Notes under the pieces: generated by a model
The model's input: the letters and a program-made list of their open reading frames with translations, nothing else
What the model was told of the DNA's origin: nothing
Database searches by the model: none
Position numbers and translations under genes: made by a program
Shown: one piece after another, positions 41,659-51,082 of the stretch
How positions within the stretch are numbered: the first letter of the stretch is position 1
How the letters are laid out: each line of letters begins with the position of its first letter
Assembly: GCA_002441125.1 (NCBI GenBank)
Contig: DJVI01000018.1
Location: 1-64,000, forward strand
Origin: Caldifarciminota bacterium UBA6260
GTDB lineage: Bacteria; Hydrothermota; 32-111
Length of the DNA stretch: 64,000 nucleotides
Direction: 5' to 3'

Positions 41659-42141
41659 ATGGTTAACACTATTATAGTTTATTTTTCCTACCATCGTGGC
41701 AATACAAGTAAAATCGCACATGTTATAGGTAGAGAGTTAAACAGTGATATAGCAAGGACAAAAGATGCTACTCTTAAAAATTTAAAGCAGTATGATCTTA
41801 TAGGTTTAGGGTCAGGGATTTACAATGGAAAACCGCACAAGTCTATCTTGGAGTTAGTTGATAAATTGGATGAAAGTTTCAAAGATAAATATTTTTTCAT
41901 ATTCTGCACAAGCCGAAAGAATCAGGATTGTTACCTTGATGAATTGGAGATGAAACTTAAAAGTAAAAGGGTAAAATATCTTGGTAGGTTTCAAACTTTT
42001 GGAGAGTATGACAGAGGTATTTTTAAGTTTTTTGGTGGAATAAACAGAGGAAGGCCTAATATTGAGGATTTTCAGAATGCAGTTTTATTTGCAAGAAAGT
42101 TAAAGGAGATAGTTGAAAATGAAAAATTGGAAAACTCTTGA
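41659..42141 (+). CDS. Flavodoxin-like protein
   Basis: 160 residues from the ATG at 41659. IIVYFSYHRGNTSKIAHVIG fits the FMN phosphate loop, and DLIGLGSGIYNGKPHKSI follows as in flavodoxin/HemG-like proteins. The Cys in FIFCTSRK is where such folds place a ligand-facing residue. It is probably a redox or menaquinone-linked electron carrier. Its 3' end overlaps the queuosine-precursor transporter gene by 23 bp. Confidence 0.8.
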   Translation: MVNTIIVYFSYHRGNTSKIAHVIGRELNSDIARTKDATLKNLKQYDLIGLGSGIYNGKPHKSILELVDKLDESFKDKYFFIFCTSRKNQDCYLDELEMKLKSKRVKYLGRFQTFGEYDRGIFKFFGGINRGRPNIEDFQNAVLFARKLKEIVENEKLENS

Positions 42142-42826
42142 TATTGTTTCAGGACTTTTCATTTCAGTTTTACTTGTTTCAAATATAGTTTCAACTAAAC
42201 TCGTTACATTCTATAAATTCACATTCGATGGTGGGACATTTCTTTTTCCACTATCATATATATTCGGAGATATCTTAACAGAGGTATATGGATACTCATC
42301 AGCAAGGCGAGTTATCTGGATAGGTTTCTTTTCAGCACTCTTGATGAGTGTAAACATTTACATAGTTGGAAAAGTTCCACCTTCACCAGAATGGCAGTTT
42401 CAGGATTATTACGATATAATTTTAGGAATAACACCAAGGATAGTTCTTGCAAGTTTGATAGGATACCTTATTGGTAATTTTTCAAATTCTTTCATACTTG
42501 CAAAGATGAAAGTTTTAACTGGCGGGAAATTTCTTTTTTTAAGAACTATTTCATCAACTATAGTTGGTGAATTTTTAGATTCAATATTTTTTGTTTTTAT
42601 CGCTTTCTATGGACTATATAGAGGCAGAGTTCTTATCGCTATAGCGATTTCAAACTATGTTTTTAAAACTCTTGTAGAGATATTCTTCACTCCAATAACC
42701 TACACTGTTGTGAACTTTCTTAAAAAGGTTGAAAAGGTTGATTGGTTTGACAGAAAAACAAACTTCAATCCATTCCTTTTTAAAAACAACTCTCTACCTT
42801 CCAACGGAGAAATATCTGAACCCTAA
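42119..42826 (+). CDS. yhhQ: Queuosine precursor transporter (YhhQ/DUF165 family)
   Basis: 235 residues from the ATG at 42119 (a TTG at 42113 is also in frame; GGAG upstream). Six membrane spans with FPLSYIFGDILTEVYGY, the signature of the DUF165/YhhQ family, which imports preQ0/preQ1 for tRNA queuosine synthesis. Later GEFLDSIFFVFIAFYG and ISNYVFKTLVEIFFTP are also conserved. The 3' end overlaps the convergent ugd gene by 33 bp. Confidence 0.9.
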   Translation: MKNWKTLDIVSGLFISVLLVSNIVSTKLVTFYKFTFDGGTFLFPLSYIFGDILTEVYGYSSARRVIWIGFFSALLMSVNIYIVGKVPPSPEWQFQDYYDIILGITPRIVLASLIGYLIGNFSNSFILAKMKVLTGGKFLFLRTISSTIVGEFLDSIFFVFIAFYGLYRGRVLIAIAISNYVFKTLVEIFFTPITYTVVNFLKKVEKVDWFDRKTNFNPFLFKNNSLPSNGEISEP

Positions 42827-44083
42827 AGATTTCATTATCTGTGGGTCGTATACATTTCTTCCATCAAAAAAGAGATCCCCATTCATACTATCTTTAATCC
42901 TTTTCAAATCAGCATTTTTAAAAATATCCCACTCTGTAACAAGAATAACTATATCTGTACCATCAACGCAATCGTAAAGATCTTTTGAATATTCAACCTT
43001 ATTTTTCAAAACCTTTTTAACATTCTCCATAGCAACAGGATCATATACTTTTACTTTCGCTTTATCCTTTAAAAGGAGTTCTATCAATTTCAAAGATGGA
43101 GCTTCCCTTATATCATCAGTGTTAGGTTTGAAAGAGAGACCTAAAATTCCTACTCTTCTGTTTGTTAGTTTTGTTACCTTTTTTATTTTTTCAACAAATC
43201 TTTTTACCCTTCTATCGTTAACCTTTTTTACCTCTTTCAAAATACCAAAATCGTAACCAAAACTTTTTGCTGTGTAAATCAAAGATCCAATATCTTTAGG
43301 GAAACAGGAACCACCATAACCTATTCCTGCATTCAAAAATTCTTTTCCTATCCTTTTATCAAGACCCATACCTTCTGCTATTTCTGTGACATCTGAACCA
43401 GTTATTTCAGCTAAATCAGCAATAGAATTTATAAAAGATATTTTCATACCTAAAAAAGAGTTTGAAGCATATTTAATAAGTTCAGCACTTTTCAATTTTG
43501 TAATCTTTATAACACTGTTCATTTCCTGATAAAGTTCAACTATTTTCATAGCAGCCTCAACAGATTCAGAACCTATTATTATTCTGTCAGGATGAAGTGT
43601 ATCATTTATAGCTTGACCTTCCCTTAAAAACTCAGGGTTTGAAACTATATCGAAGCGGTAATTCTTTCTCATATTCTTTTTTATTATCTCACCAACAAGA
43701 TCACCTGTTCCAACTGGAACCGTTGATTTGTTAACAACTATTTTGTAACCGTTGATATATTTACCAATATCTGCTGCGACCTTTTTTACACTTGAAAGAT
43801 CTGTCTGCCAGTTCTTTTTCGGCATTGTGTCAACAGCAATAAAGATTATCTCTGATTTTTCAACAGCCTCCTTAATCGAAGTTGTATAAGACAATCTACC
43901 CTCTCTATAACTTTTGTTAGCCATCCCATCAAGCCCAGGTTCATATATAGGCATAATTCCATTTTTAAGTTTTTCAATTTTCTCTTCATTCTTATCCATA
44001 CAAATAACATTGTGCCCAAGGTGAGCGAAAACAACTCCAGTCACAAGTCCAACATAACCGGTTCCAATTACTGATATTTTCAT
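42794..44083 (-). CDS. ugd: UDP-glucose 6-dehydrogenase
   Basis: 429 residues from the ATG at 44083 (GGAG 5 nt upstream). NAD-binding VIGTGYVGLVTGVVFAHLGH, then STVPVGTG, NPEFLREGQA, GIGYGGSCFPKDI with the catalytic Cys, and FKPNTDDIREAPS. It oxidises UDP-glucose to UDP-glucuronate for surface polysaccharide. It starts 7 bp after the RmlC-like gene, so the two likely serve one nucleotide-sugar pathway. Confidence 0.92.
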   Translation of the reverse strand: MKISVIGTGYVGLVTGVVFAHLGHNVICMDKNEEKIEKLKNGIMPIYEPGLDGMANKSYREGRLSYTTSIKEAVEKSEIIFIAVDTMPKKNWQTDLSSVKKVAADIGKYINGYKIVVNKSTVPVGTGDLVGEIIKKNMRKNYRFDIVSNPEFLREGQAINDTLHPDRIIIGSESVEAAMKIVELYQEMNSVIKITKLKSAELIKYASNSFLGMKISFINSIADLAEITGSDVTEIAEGMGLDKRIGKEFLNAGIGYGGSCFPKDIGSLIYTAKSFGYDFGILKEVKKVNDRRVKRFVEKIKKVTKLTNRRVGILGLSFKPNTDDIREAPSLKLIELLLKDKAKVKVYDPVAMENVKKVLKNKVEYSKDLYDCVDGTDIVILVTEWDIFKNADLKRIKDSMNGDLFFDGRNVYDPQIMKSLGFRYFSVGR

Positions 44084-44090
44084 AACACTC

Positions 44091-44546
44091 CTATTTAAAA
44101 ACAATTTCCCAATCGTATGGGATCTTTTCTGTATTGTAAGGTAATCTCAACTCATCAGGATTTTCCCTGTTGTATGGTTCACTTATAGTTGAAATAACTA
44201 TACTTTCAGATTCTCCAATATTCTTCCAACCATGGTAAACTCCTTGAGGTATCACAACAAGTTTTGGAGAGAAATCACCTATAAAAAGTTCCATCAGCTC
44301 TTTGTATGTTTTCGAATCCTCTCTCATATCATAAAGTACCAGTTTTATCATTCCCTTCACACAGCATACAAAATCCATCTGCTTTTTATGGCAATGCCAT
44401 GCTTTCACGACTTTTGGATAGTTTGTGGTCATATAGACCTGTCCAAATTTAGTGAAAAATTTATCATCGTTTCTTAAAATTTCCATCACCCTTCCCCTTT
44501 CATCACAGTTGTATTTAAGATCTTTGATGAAAACACCATCTATCAT
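44091..44546 (-). CDS. RmlC-like dTDP-4-dehydrorhamnose 3,5-epimerase family protein
   Basis: 151 residues, single cupin. The first segment (IDGVFIKDLKYNCDERGRVMEI) and AWHCHKKQMDFVCCVKGMIKLV, VVIPQGVYHGWKNIG and the C-terminal SEPYNRENPDELRL are RmlC-type. The central catalytic His and the Tyr expected before the C-terminus need an alignment to confirm, so it could be a sugar-binding cupin, not a true epimerase. Operon with ugd. Confidence 0.75.
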   Translation of the reverse strand: MIDGVFIKDLKYNCDERGRVMEILRNDDKFFTKFGQVYMTTNYPKVVKAWHCHKKQMDFVCCVKGMIKLVLYDMREDSKTYKELMELFIGDFSPKLVVIPQGVYHGWKNIGESESIVISTISEPYNRENPDELRLPYNTEKIPYDWEIVFK

Positions 44547-44559
44547 AATTCCTCCTTCA

Positions 44560-46518
44560 TCACTTTAAAATGTTTGTAGCGATTTTATATAGATGAAAAT
44601 TTATCCTCTCATAATCGTTCAGAATATCAAGATGTAATGTTGATGTTTCTATAGATTCTTTGTGCCCTTCTTTCAATCTGTTTAAATGTCTATTCTGAAG
44701 TTCAGTAAGTTTGTTCAAAACTGATTCTCTCCTTTTCAATACCAAGGATGCTATATTTTTATCAAAAAGAGTGAAAGATTCAAGAGTCAGAGTGTATGTT
44801 TTAAAAACCTCATTGAAAAGTTCTTTAATCTCATCTATACCTTCATCAGAGAAATAGTAATTCTCATTTATCTTCTTTTTCAAAGAGATCATAAGGTTTT
44901 TACTTACAATATCACCTATATGCTCTATCTCATCAACTATAAAAAGCAGATCTTTAGTTTTCTTGGAAATAGTTTCCGAAAGATCTTCTTCATAAATGGA
45001 AACAAGGAAAAGTGATATTTCTTTTTCATAGTTATCAACTATGTTATCAAGCTCAATAGTTTCAGATAGAAGTTTTGTATCGTTTGTTCTTAAAATCTCT
45101 ATACTGTTTTCGAGCATTTTTCCAACAACTTCAAACATTTTTATTATATCTCTCTGAGCCTTTCCAAGTGCGAGTGTTGGGTTCTGAACAATATTTTCTT
45201 TTATTATCTTCTCCTGATGTTTTGTTAATTTTTCAAGTTTTAAAAATTTTGAAAAATAGTTTATAAGAGGAAGTATGAATATTATCACAATAGAAAACAT
45301 AATATTGTAATAAAGATGAAGGTTAGCTATATCCCTGCCATTTTTTAATCCGTATCCAGTCAACCTTTCTATTTCAAACATCAGGATTATAAAAACTATT
45401 GAAGTTAAAACTCTCGACAAAATATTTATATTGTTAAGGTATTTAGCTTTGTTACCACTTTTTAAGGCTGCAAAAAATGGTGTTAAGGATGTTCCAAGAT
45501 TAGCCGCACTGACCATAACTACAGCAGTTTTAAAACCAACAATACCTGTTGTAAACAAACTGATTGCAAAAGCTATCGTAACAGCTGATGAGTGAACAAG
45601 GAATGTTAACAAAGCGAACACAATAAAAAGTATCCAAAGGTTAGTTTCAAGAAGAGATAAAAAATTTATAAATACCTGAGAGTTTTTAATAGGATCTATA
45701 GTACTTGCCATGTATTGGATCGCAAAAAATATGAACCCAAAACCCATAATAACTAATCCAACATACTTCAACTTTCTACTTTTATCGTTTAGATAGAAGC
45801 CGAGAATTATCATCAGAAAAGAGAAAAAAGATATGTTGAAAGAAATAATCTGCACTATTATAGAGGTTCCTATTGCTGAACCTGCAAACATGTATATAGC
45901 ACCCGGTATTGAAATCAAGCCGTCCGAAACAAAGGACATAACCATTATTGAGAAAAGTGTTGATGATTGCATCATCAATGTCAATATTATCCCAGAAAGA
46001 AAACCCTTAATATTTGATCCCGAAAGGTTCCAAAGTAATTCTTTCAATCTGTATCCTGAAATTCTTGAAATACCTTTTGAAGAGAATTTTAAACCAAGCA
46101 TGAAAAGTATCAACCCGAAGAAAAGTTTCAGGAAAGTTTCAAATATTGAAAAAGAATTTTCAACCTTAAAATTGAAATCGAGTTTTTTCTCTTTACTTTT
46201 ATTCAAAATCTCTATATGGTACCAACCGGGTTCAAGTTTTGAAGGATTTATTGAAACTCTGAATATTTTTAAAGAATCAGGTAAAATTAAAATAGTATCA
46301 TCACCTTTACCCCAAATAATAGAATATGCTGTATCTTCAGGAGAAACGAATTTGAATTCAAAACTTTTTAAATTGTTTTTTAAAATAGATCTATTGTTTG
46401 AAATATCTTTACCTTCAGGATCTTTTAAAAAGTCAATCTGCTTTGATGATAGAAAGATTATAAAGAAGAAAAAGATTAAAAGAATAAAAAAACTTTTTTT
46501 AAACATTTTTAAAATCAT
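44560..46518 (-). CDS. Na/Pi cotransporter family protein with extracytoplasmic N-domain and PhoU-like C-domain
   Basis: 652 residues (ATG at 46518, or 46506 with MFKKSFFILL). A signal-like span is followed by ~90 residues of Ig-like strands (ISNNRSILKN, SINPSKLEPGWYHIEI). Then come eight or more spans with two inverted QSST-type repeats (LTLMMQSSTLFSIMV and FALLTFLVHSSAVTIAFAI) and GTSLTPF. The C-terminal ~190 residues are PhoU-like helices. It probably imports phosphate with sodium. The N-domain is an addition to the usual family. Overlaps the upstream pseudouridine synthase gene. Confidence 0.8.
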   Translation of the reverse strand: MILKMFKKSFFILLIFFFFIIFLSSKQIDFLKDPEGKDISNNRSILKNNLKSFEFKFVSPEDTAYSIIWGKGDDTILILPDSLKIFRVSINPSKLEPGWYHIEILNKSKEKKLDFNFKVENSFSIFETFLKLFFGLILFMLGLKFSSKGISRISGYRLKELLWNLSGSNIKGFLSGIILTLMMQSSTLFSIMVMSFVSDGLISIPGAIYMFAGSAIGTSIIVQIISFNISFFSFLMIILGFYLNDKSRKLKYVGLVIMGFGFIFFAIQYMASTIDPIKNSQVFINFLSLLETNLWILFIVFALLTFLVHSSAVTIAFAISLFTTGIVGFKTAVVMVSAANLGTSLTPFFAALKSGNKAKYLNNINILSRVLTSIVFIILMFEIERLTGYGLKNGRDIANLHLYYNIMFSIVIIFILPLINYFSKFLKLEKLTKHQEKIIKENIVQNPTLALGKAQRDIIKMFEVVGKMLENSIEILRTNDTKLLSETIELDNIVDNYEKEISLFLVSIYEEDLSETISKKTKDLLFIVDEIEHIGDIVSKNLMISLKKKINENYYFSDEGIDEIKELFNEVFKTYTLTLESFTLFDKNIASLVLKRRESVLNKLTELQNRHLNRLKEGHKESIETSTLHLDILNDYERINFHLYKIATNILK

Positions 46519-47206
46519 TCTTCTTGAAAACTTTAAATTCTCCCGCTTTTAAACCTTTTATGGTCATGTTTCCAACCGATAATCTCTTTAAATACATTAC
46601 AGGATGGCCTATAGCTTTAAGTATATCTTTTATCTCATGATTTTTACCATGAGTTAAAATTATCTCTATATCGGATTTATCTTTGGAAGGATCATAATGA
46701 ATAGTTTTTACATTATCAAGTTTCAAGAATCTTTCCTCAACATTTATTCCCTTTTTTAACCTTTTAATTTCATTTTCACCCAAATTACCAAAAATCCTCG
46801 CTCTGTAAACTTTTACTATTTGATTTTTTGGATGTATCAGGAAGTTTATAAAATCACCATCATCAGTTAAAATTAGAGCACCTTCAGTATCGAAATCAAG
46901 TCTTCCCGCTGGTCTTAGCCTTTCAAAATTTTTTGGTAAAAAATCCATCACAGTCGGTCTTCCCTTTTCATCACTCCTTGAGGTTATACAATTTTTTGGT
47001 TTATAAAATAGAATGTAAGTAAAATCTTTCTTTTTTATATTCAACCTCATCCCATCTATTTCAATATCATCATTCTCGTCAACCATCTGACCTAAAGTAG
47101 CCAGTTTTCCGTTGACTGCAATCCTCGATTCCTTTATCATCTCGTCAACTTCCCTTCTTGAAATCCCACTTATTTGAGAAATAAATTTATTGATCCTTAT
47201 CTTCAA
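46499..47206 (-). CDS. rluB: rRNA pseudouridine synthase (RsuA/RluB family)
   Basis: 235 residues. N-terminal S4 RNA-binding domain (INKFISQISGISRREVDEMI, VNGKLATLGQMV) then the catalytic segment AGRLDFDTEGALILTDDG with its Asp, plus GKNHEIKDILKAIGHPV. It isomerises uridine in rRNA (RluB-like; RsuA or RluE cannot be excluded). Overlaps scpB by 20 bp in a long operon. Confidence 0.88.
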   Translation of the reverse strand: MKIRINKFISQISGISRREVDEMIKESRIAVNGKLATLGQMVDENDDIEIDGMRLNIKKKDFTYILFYKPKNCITSRSDEKGRPTVMDFLPKNFERLRPAGRLDFDTEGALILTDDGDFINFLIHPKNQIVKVYRARIFGNLGENEIKRLKKGINVEERFLKLDNVKTIHYDPSKDKSDIEIILTHGKNHEIKDILKAIGHPVMYLKRLSVGNMTIKGLKAGEFKVFKKNDFKNV

Positions 47207-47741
47207 AGAGTTCCTCCTGTTTCGGTTTTTCAGTTGCTATATCATCTAAAGCAGGGAGTTCTTTTAAACTTGAAATTTTGAAATATGAGAGAAACTTCTT
47301 TGTTGTATGGTAAAGGGATGGTTTACCAGGAAGATCGGCATTCCCTCTTTTAACTATAAGTTCTCTATCAAGAAGAGTTTTAAAAACCCCATCACAGTTA
47401 ACACCCCTTATCTCCTCAACCTCCTGTTTTGTTATAGGTTGTTTGTATGCTATTATAGCGAGAGTTTCCAAAGCTGGAGTTGAAAGACGAGGTGCCTTCT
47501 TGTTTCCAAAGAATTGCTCCAATATTTCTGAAAACTGTGGCTTAGTTACAAGCTGATACCCTGATGCGACTTCTATTATCATTATACCTGAATCTGATGA
47601 AGAATATTTTTCCTTTAGATATTCTATCACCTGTATTAGTAAAGTTTTTTCTATTCCAAGTGCTTTTGCAAGTTCATCTTTATCTATCGGTTCGGATGAA
47701 GAAAAAAGTATAGCTTCAACCTGAGGTATTATCCGTTCCAT
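47187..47741 (-). CDS. scpB: Segregation and condensation protein B
   Basis: 184 residues from ATG 47741 (GGAGG 6 nt upstream). Two winged-helix domains: IIPQVEAILFSSSEPIDKDELAKALG and LETLAIIAYKQPITKQEVEEIRGVN. The latter is the ScpB signature. It joins ScpA and Smc in chromosome condensation. No scpA gene lies beside it. Overlaps dprA by 26 bp. Confidence 0.92.
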   Translation of the reverse strand: MERIIPQVEAILFSSSEPIDKDELAKALGIEKTLLIQVIEYLKEKYSSSDSGIMIIEVASGYQLVTKPQFSEILEQFFGNKKAPRLSTPALETLAIIAYKQPITKQEVEEIRGVNCDGVFKTLLDRELIVKRGNADLPGKPSLYHTTKKFLSYFKISSLKELPALDDIATEKPKQEELFEDKDQ

Positions 47742-48675
47742 CAAAATCCTCCGTTACAGTAATCCTGTTGTTAAAAGTTTTATTAACAATCCCTTTCATC
47801 TCAAGTGAGGTTAAAAGAGATAAAATTTTAGATTTTTCAAATCCTTTTTCATTAAGTATATTTTCAAGATTACCATATTTTTTTATAAGTTCAACAATCT
47901 TTTTTTCATCATCATTTAGTAGAAAAGAAACATCAGACCTTTTTCCTTTTGAAATTCCGGGAAGTATCTCAAAAGAATAAAGTGGAATTCCACCCTTAAA
48001 AATAGCATAGTTAGGGGCATAGGAGAGTTTATTGGTTATCTCTCCCGGTAAAGCAAAAATCTGTTTTTTCAATTTTAAAGAGAAAAAGAGTGTCGATAGG
48101 GTTCCACTTTTGATAGCACCCTGTATTATAACTATTATATCGGATAATGCTGATATTATAAAGTTCCTTTTAATAAAATTGTGTTTGTAAGGTTTTATAA
48201 AAGGTGAATACTCTGAAATTAAAACCCCACTCTTTTTTATTTCTTCTTTCAAATTGGTGTTGGAAACAGGATAGTTGATGCCAAATCCACATGGTAAGAC
48301 TGCAACTGTTCCCAAATTTTTCAGGATAGATTCTTTATGAACCAATGAATCTATTCCTTGTGCAAATCCACTCACTGTTACAATATCTTTGTTTCTATAA
48401 CCATCAACAATATCCTTAGCACCTTTAACACCATAGCTATCAGGCTTTCTGGTTCCAACTATTCCAACTTTGAATTTTTTTAAAATCTCTTTATTCCCTA
48501 AAACGAAAAGATACTCGGGAAAATTTTCTATCCTTTTTTGAAAAAATTTTTCACTCTCTATTATTTCTATACCTTCCCTTTCAATATATTTTAAACTCTT
48601 ATCAAAATTTAAAAGTGGAAGATTGTATAAGATGATCTGCTCTTTAAGGTATCCTAAAAATTTTTCGTCAAACAT
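47716..48675 (-). CDS. dprA: DNA-processing protein DprA (Smf)
   Basis: 319 residues. Rossmann-like core VGIVGTRKPDSYG, VSGFAQGIDSLVHKES, AVLPCGFGINYPVSN and NFIKRNFIISALSD, then GTLSTLFFSL and a C-terminal winged helix (about 245-310). It protects incoming single-stranded DNA and loads RecA in natural transformation. In this window it may be relevant to acquisition of cassettes. Overlaps obg by 8 bp. Confidence 0.9.
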   Translation of the reverse strand: MFDEKFLGYLKEQIILYNLPLLNFDKSLKYIEREGIEIIESEKFFQKRIENFPEYLFVLGNKEILKKFKVGIVGTRKPDSYGVKGAKDIVDGYRNKDIVTVSGFAQGIDSLVHKESILKNLGTVAVLPCGFGINYPVSNTNLKEEIKKSGVLISEYSPFIKPYKHNFIKRNFIISALSDIIVIIQGAIKSGTLSTLFFSLKLKKQIFALPGEITNKLSYAPNYAIFKGGIPLYSFEILPGISKGKRSDVSFLLNDDEKKIVELIKKYGNLENILNEKGFEKSKILSLLTSLEMKGIVNKTFNNRITVTEDFDGTDNTSG

Positions 48676-49639
48676 AATTTTCCATCTCTTTTAAAATTAT
48701 ATCCTCAACATTACCAGAATCGTTATTTATAAGAGATGCAAAAGTATATTTCACATCTTTGAAAATTTCTCCAACATCAAACCTCTTACCTTCAAGAAGG
48801 TCTATTTTGTTTAAAAGCACTATCCTCTTTTTTTTCATAAGTTTTCTATCATATTTTTCAAGTTCATTTAAAAGAATAGAATAAGTTTTCTCAATATCGG
48901 TTGTAACATCTATTATGAATACAAGGATATTAACCCTGCTTATATGTTTTAAAAACCTGTTTCCCAAACCTTTCCCTTCACTTGCACCTTCTATAATTCC
49001 AGGTATATCAGCAATCCTAACTATTTTTACTCCATCCGTTAGAATTCCTAAATTAGGTTCAAGTGTTGTGAAAGGATAATCTGCGATCTTAGGGTTAGCT
49101 TTTGTAACAACTTTTAAGAAAGTGGATTTCCCAGCGTTTGGAAGTCCAACAAGTCCAACATCAGCGATAAGTCTAAGTTCAAGTATCACCTCTTCACTCT
49201 CTCCATCTTTCCCTTTTTCAAACCTTCTCGGTGCCTGATTGACTGAACTCTTAAAATGTACATTCCCTCTTCCTCCCCTTCCACCTCTCAAAAAAACGAG
49301 TTCCCCTTCTATCAATTCGTTTAACTCGTTACCATCCTTATCAAGAATAACAGTTCCGGGAGGAACATCTATAATAACATCTTTTCCATCCCTTCCATGT
49401 TTCTGTTGCCCCTTTCCATTCTCTCCATTCTCTGCCCTGAAATGATGTTTATACCTTAAATGGTTTAAAGTGAAAAGTCTTTTGTCAACCCTAAAAATAA
49501 CATCTCCTCCCTTACCACCATCACCACCATCTGGTCCACCTTTTGGAACAAAGATCTCTCTTCTGAAAGAGCAACTCCCATCCCCTCCTTTTCCTGATTG
49601 CAAAAATAGTGTAACTCTATCGATATATTTACTTTTCAT
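48668..49639 (-). CDS. obg: GTPase Obg/CgtA
   Basis: 323 residues. Glycine-rich Obg domain (GKGGDGSCSFRREIFVPKGG, GGDGGKGGDVIF), then the GTPase with GLPNAGKST, switch YPFTTLEPNLG, DIPG and NKID motifs. No C-terminal OCT extension. It acts in ribosome maturation and stress response. Overlaps the aminotransferase gene by ATGA. Confidence 0.95.
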   Translation of the reverse strand: MKSKYIDRVTLFLQSGKGGDGSCSFRREIFVPKGGPDGGDGGKGGDVIFRVDKRLFTLNHLRYKHHFRAENGENGKGQQKHGRDGKDVIIDVPPGTVILDKDGNELNELIEGELVFLRGGRGGRGNVHFKSSVNQAPRRFEKGKDGESEEVILELRLIADVGLVGLPNAGKSTFLKVVTKANPKIADYPFTTLEPNLGILTDGVKIVRIADIPGIIEGASEGKGLGNRFLKHISRVNILVFIIDVTTDIEKTYSILLNELEKYDRKLMKKKRIVLLNKIDLLEGKRFDVGEIFKDVKYTFASLINNDSGNVEDIILKEMENYV

Positions 49640-50811
49640 ACATTCTCTTTCAAAAACTTTTCAATCCTTTCGATTCCCTTTTCAATTTCACTCATCGAAG
49701 CAGCATACGAGATCCTTATAAAACCTTCCGCACCAAAAGCACCACCAGGAATAACCGCTACTTTATAATCTTCAAGAAGTTTTGTGCATATCTCTTCTGA
49801 GTCCTTAAATTTTTTCCCTATAAAATTTCTGAAATCAACGAAAAGGTAAAAAGCACCTTCTGGTTGAACATATTTTAATCCTTCGATCTTTTCAACCTTT
49901 TTCATCAAAAACTCTCGTCTTTTTGCAAACTCATCGATCATCCTGTTCACTATCTTTTCATCAAGTTTTAGTGCGGCAACTGCTGATTTCTGTGATATAG
50001 ATGAGGTGCATGATGTTGAATGTGTTTGAACCATCAACGCCTTTTCAACAAGTTTCTTTTCACCTCCAAGATAACCGATTCTCCACCCAGTCATCGCGTA
50101 TGTCTTTGAAAGTCCATTAACAGTAAAAGTTAAATCCTTTATTTTATCGTTGAAAGATGCGATCGAATAATGTTTGTTGGGGCTATATATAATTTTTTCA
50201 TAGATCTCATCAGAAATACAATAGATATTGTGTTCAACTATAAGATCAGCAAGTTCTTTCAACTCTTTTTCAGTGTACACAACACCTGTTGGATTGTTCG
50301 GTGAATTGATTATTATCATTCTTGTCTTTTTTGTTATCTTCTCTTTGATCCTATCAACATTTATTCTGAAATTATCAAGTGATGTATCAACTATAACCGG
50401 AACAGCACCTGTCATTTTGACCATCTCAATGTATGAGACCCAATATGGTGCAAGAAGGATAACTTCTGAGTCCTCATCACACAACGCCTGCAAAACATTG
50501 TATATCGATTGTTTTGCACCTGTTGAAACTATGATATTTTCAGGTTTGTATTCAAGATTATTCTCTTTTTTGAACTTTTCACATATAAGTTCAAGAAGTT
50601 CATTTATACCTCTGACCGCTGTATAACCTGTGAAACCTTCCTTTATAGCTTTTATCGCTTCCTCTTTGATTTTATCAGGTGTATCAAAATCTGGCTCTCC
50701 AGCAGCAAGTATCGCAACATCAATATTTTTGCTTTTCATACTTTTCGCAAGAGATGTAATTTTCAATGTTGAAGAGTCACCAACATTCGCAAACCTTTTT
50801 GATATTTTCAT
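49636..50811 (-). CDS. Class I aspartate/aromatic aminotransferase
   Basis: 391 residues. The PLP lysine is in VNGLSKTYAMTGWRIGY (about 227-243), NSPNNPTG binds the substrate/cofactor, and the C-terminal FIRISYAAS has the carboxylate-binding Arg. N-terminal AGEPDFDTP is typical of the Thermus/Bacillus AspB-like subgroup. It uses aspartate or related amino acids with 2-oxoglutarate. First gene of the obg-dprA-scpB operon. Confidence 0.88.
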   Translation of the reverse strand: MKISKRFANVGDSSTLKITSLAKSMKSKNIDVAILAAGEPDFDTPDKIKEEAIKAIKEGFTGYTAVRGINELLELICEKFKKENNLEYKPENIIVSTGAKQSIYNVLQALCDEDSEVILLAPYWVSYIEMVKMTGAVPVIVDTSLDNFRINVDRIKEKITKKTRMIIINSPNNPTGVVYTEKELKELADLIVEHNIYCISDEIYEKIIYSPNKHYSIASFNDKIKDLTFTVNGLSKTYAMTGWRIGYLGGEKKLVEKALMVQTHSTSCTSSISQKSAVAALKLDEKIVNRMIDEFAKRREFLMKKVEKIEGLKYVQPEGAFYLFVDFRNFIGKKFKDSEEICTKLLEDYKVAVIPGGAFGAEGFIRISYAASMSEIEKGIERIEKFLKENV

Positions 50812-50901
50812 CTTTTCTCCTTTTAAATTAATTAAAATAAATATTTTAAATCATTATAAAGTTAAGTCAATATTTTAGAGTGGATAAAGGGACTTTTAGA
50901 A

Positions 50902-50975
50902 TGGGCCCACTAGGGATCGAACCTAGGACCTGATGATTATGAGTCATCCGCTCTAACCAGCTGAGCTATGGGCCC
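50902..50975 (-). tRNA. tRNA with anticodon CAT, probably Ile2 (lysidine-modified)
   Basis: 74 nt without CCA. Acceptor GGGCCCA / TGGGCCC, D arm AGCTCAGCTGGTTAGAGC, anticodon loop ACTCATAAT, T loop GTTCGATCC. The C4-G69 and C5-G68 pairs match the TilS (tRNA-Ile lysidine synthetase) determinants, so Ile2 is favoured over elongator Met; the window alone cannot settle this. It is not the initiator type. Confidence 0.85.
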
Positions 50976-51082
50976 AAGTGTTTTTGTATTATATGATTTT
51001 TTTCTTTCTTGTCAATATAAAATAATTCTCTTTTGTATGTAAGTTTTTAAAAAAACTCGTTGTCATTTCATTTAAACAAAAT

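Noticed and set aside
49239..49721. Pro/Ser-rich open frames opposite obg
   Set aside because: They are mirror images of the Gly-rich Obg N-terminal domain; the GGX codons read as prolines on the other strand.
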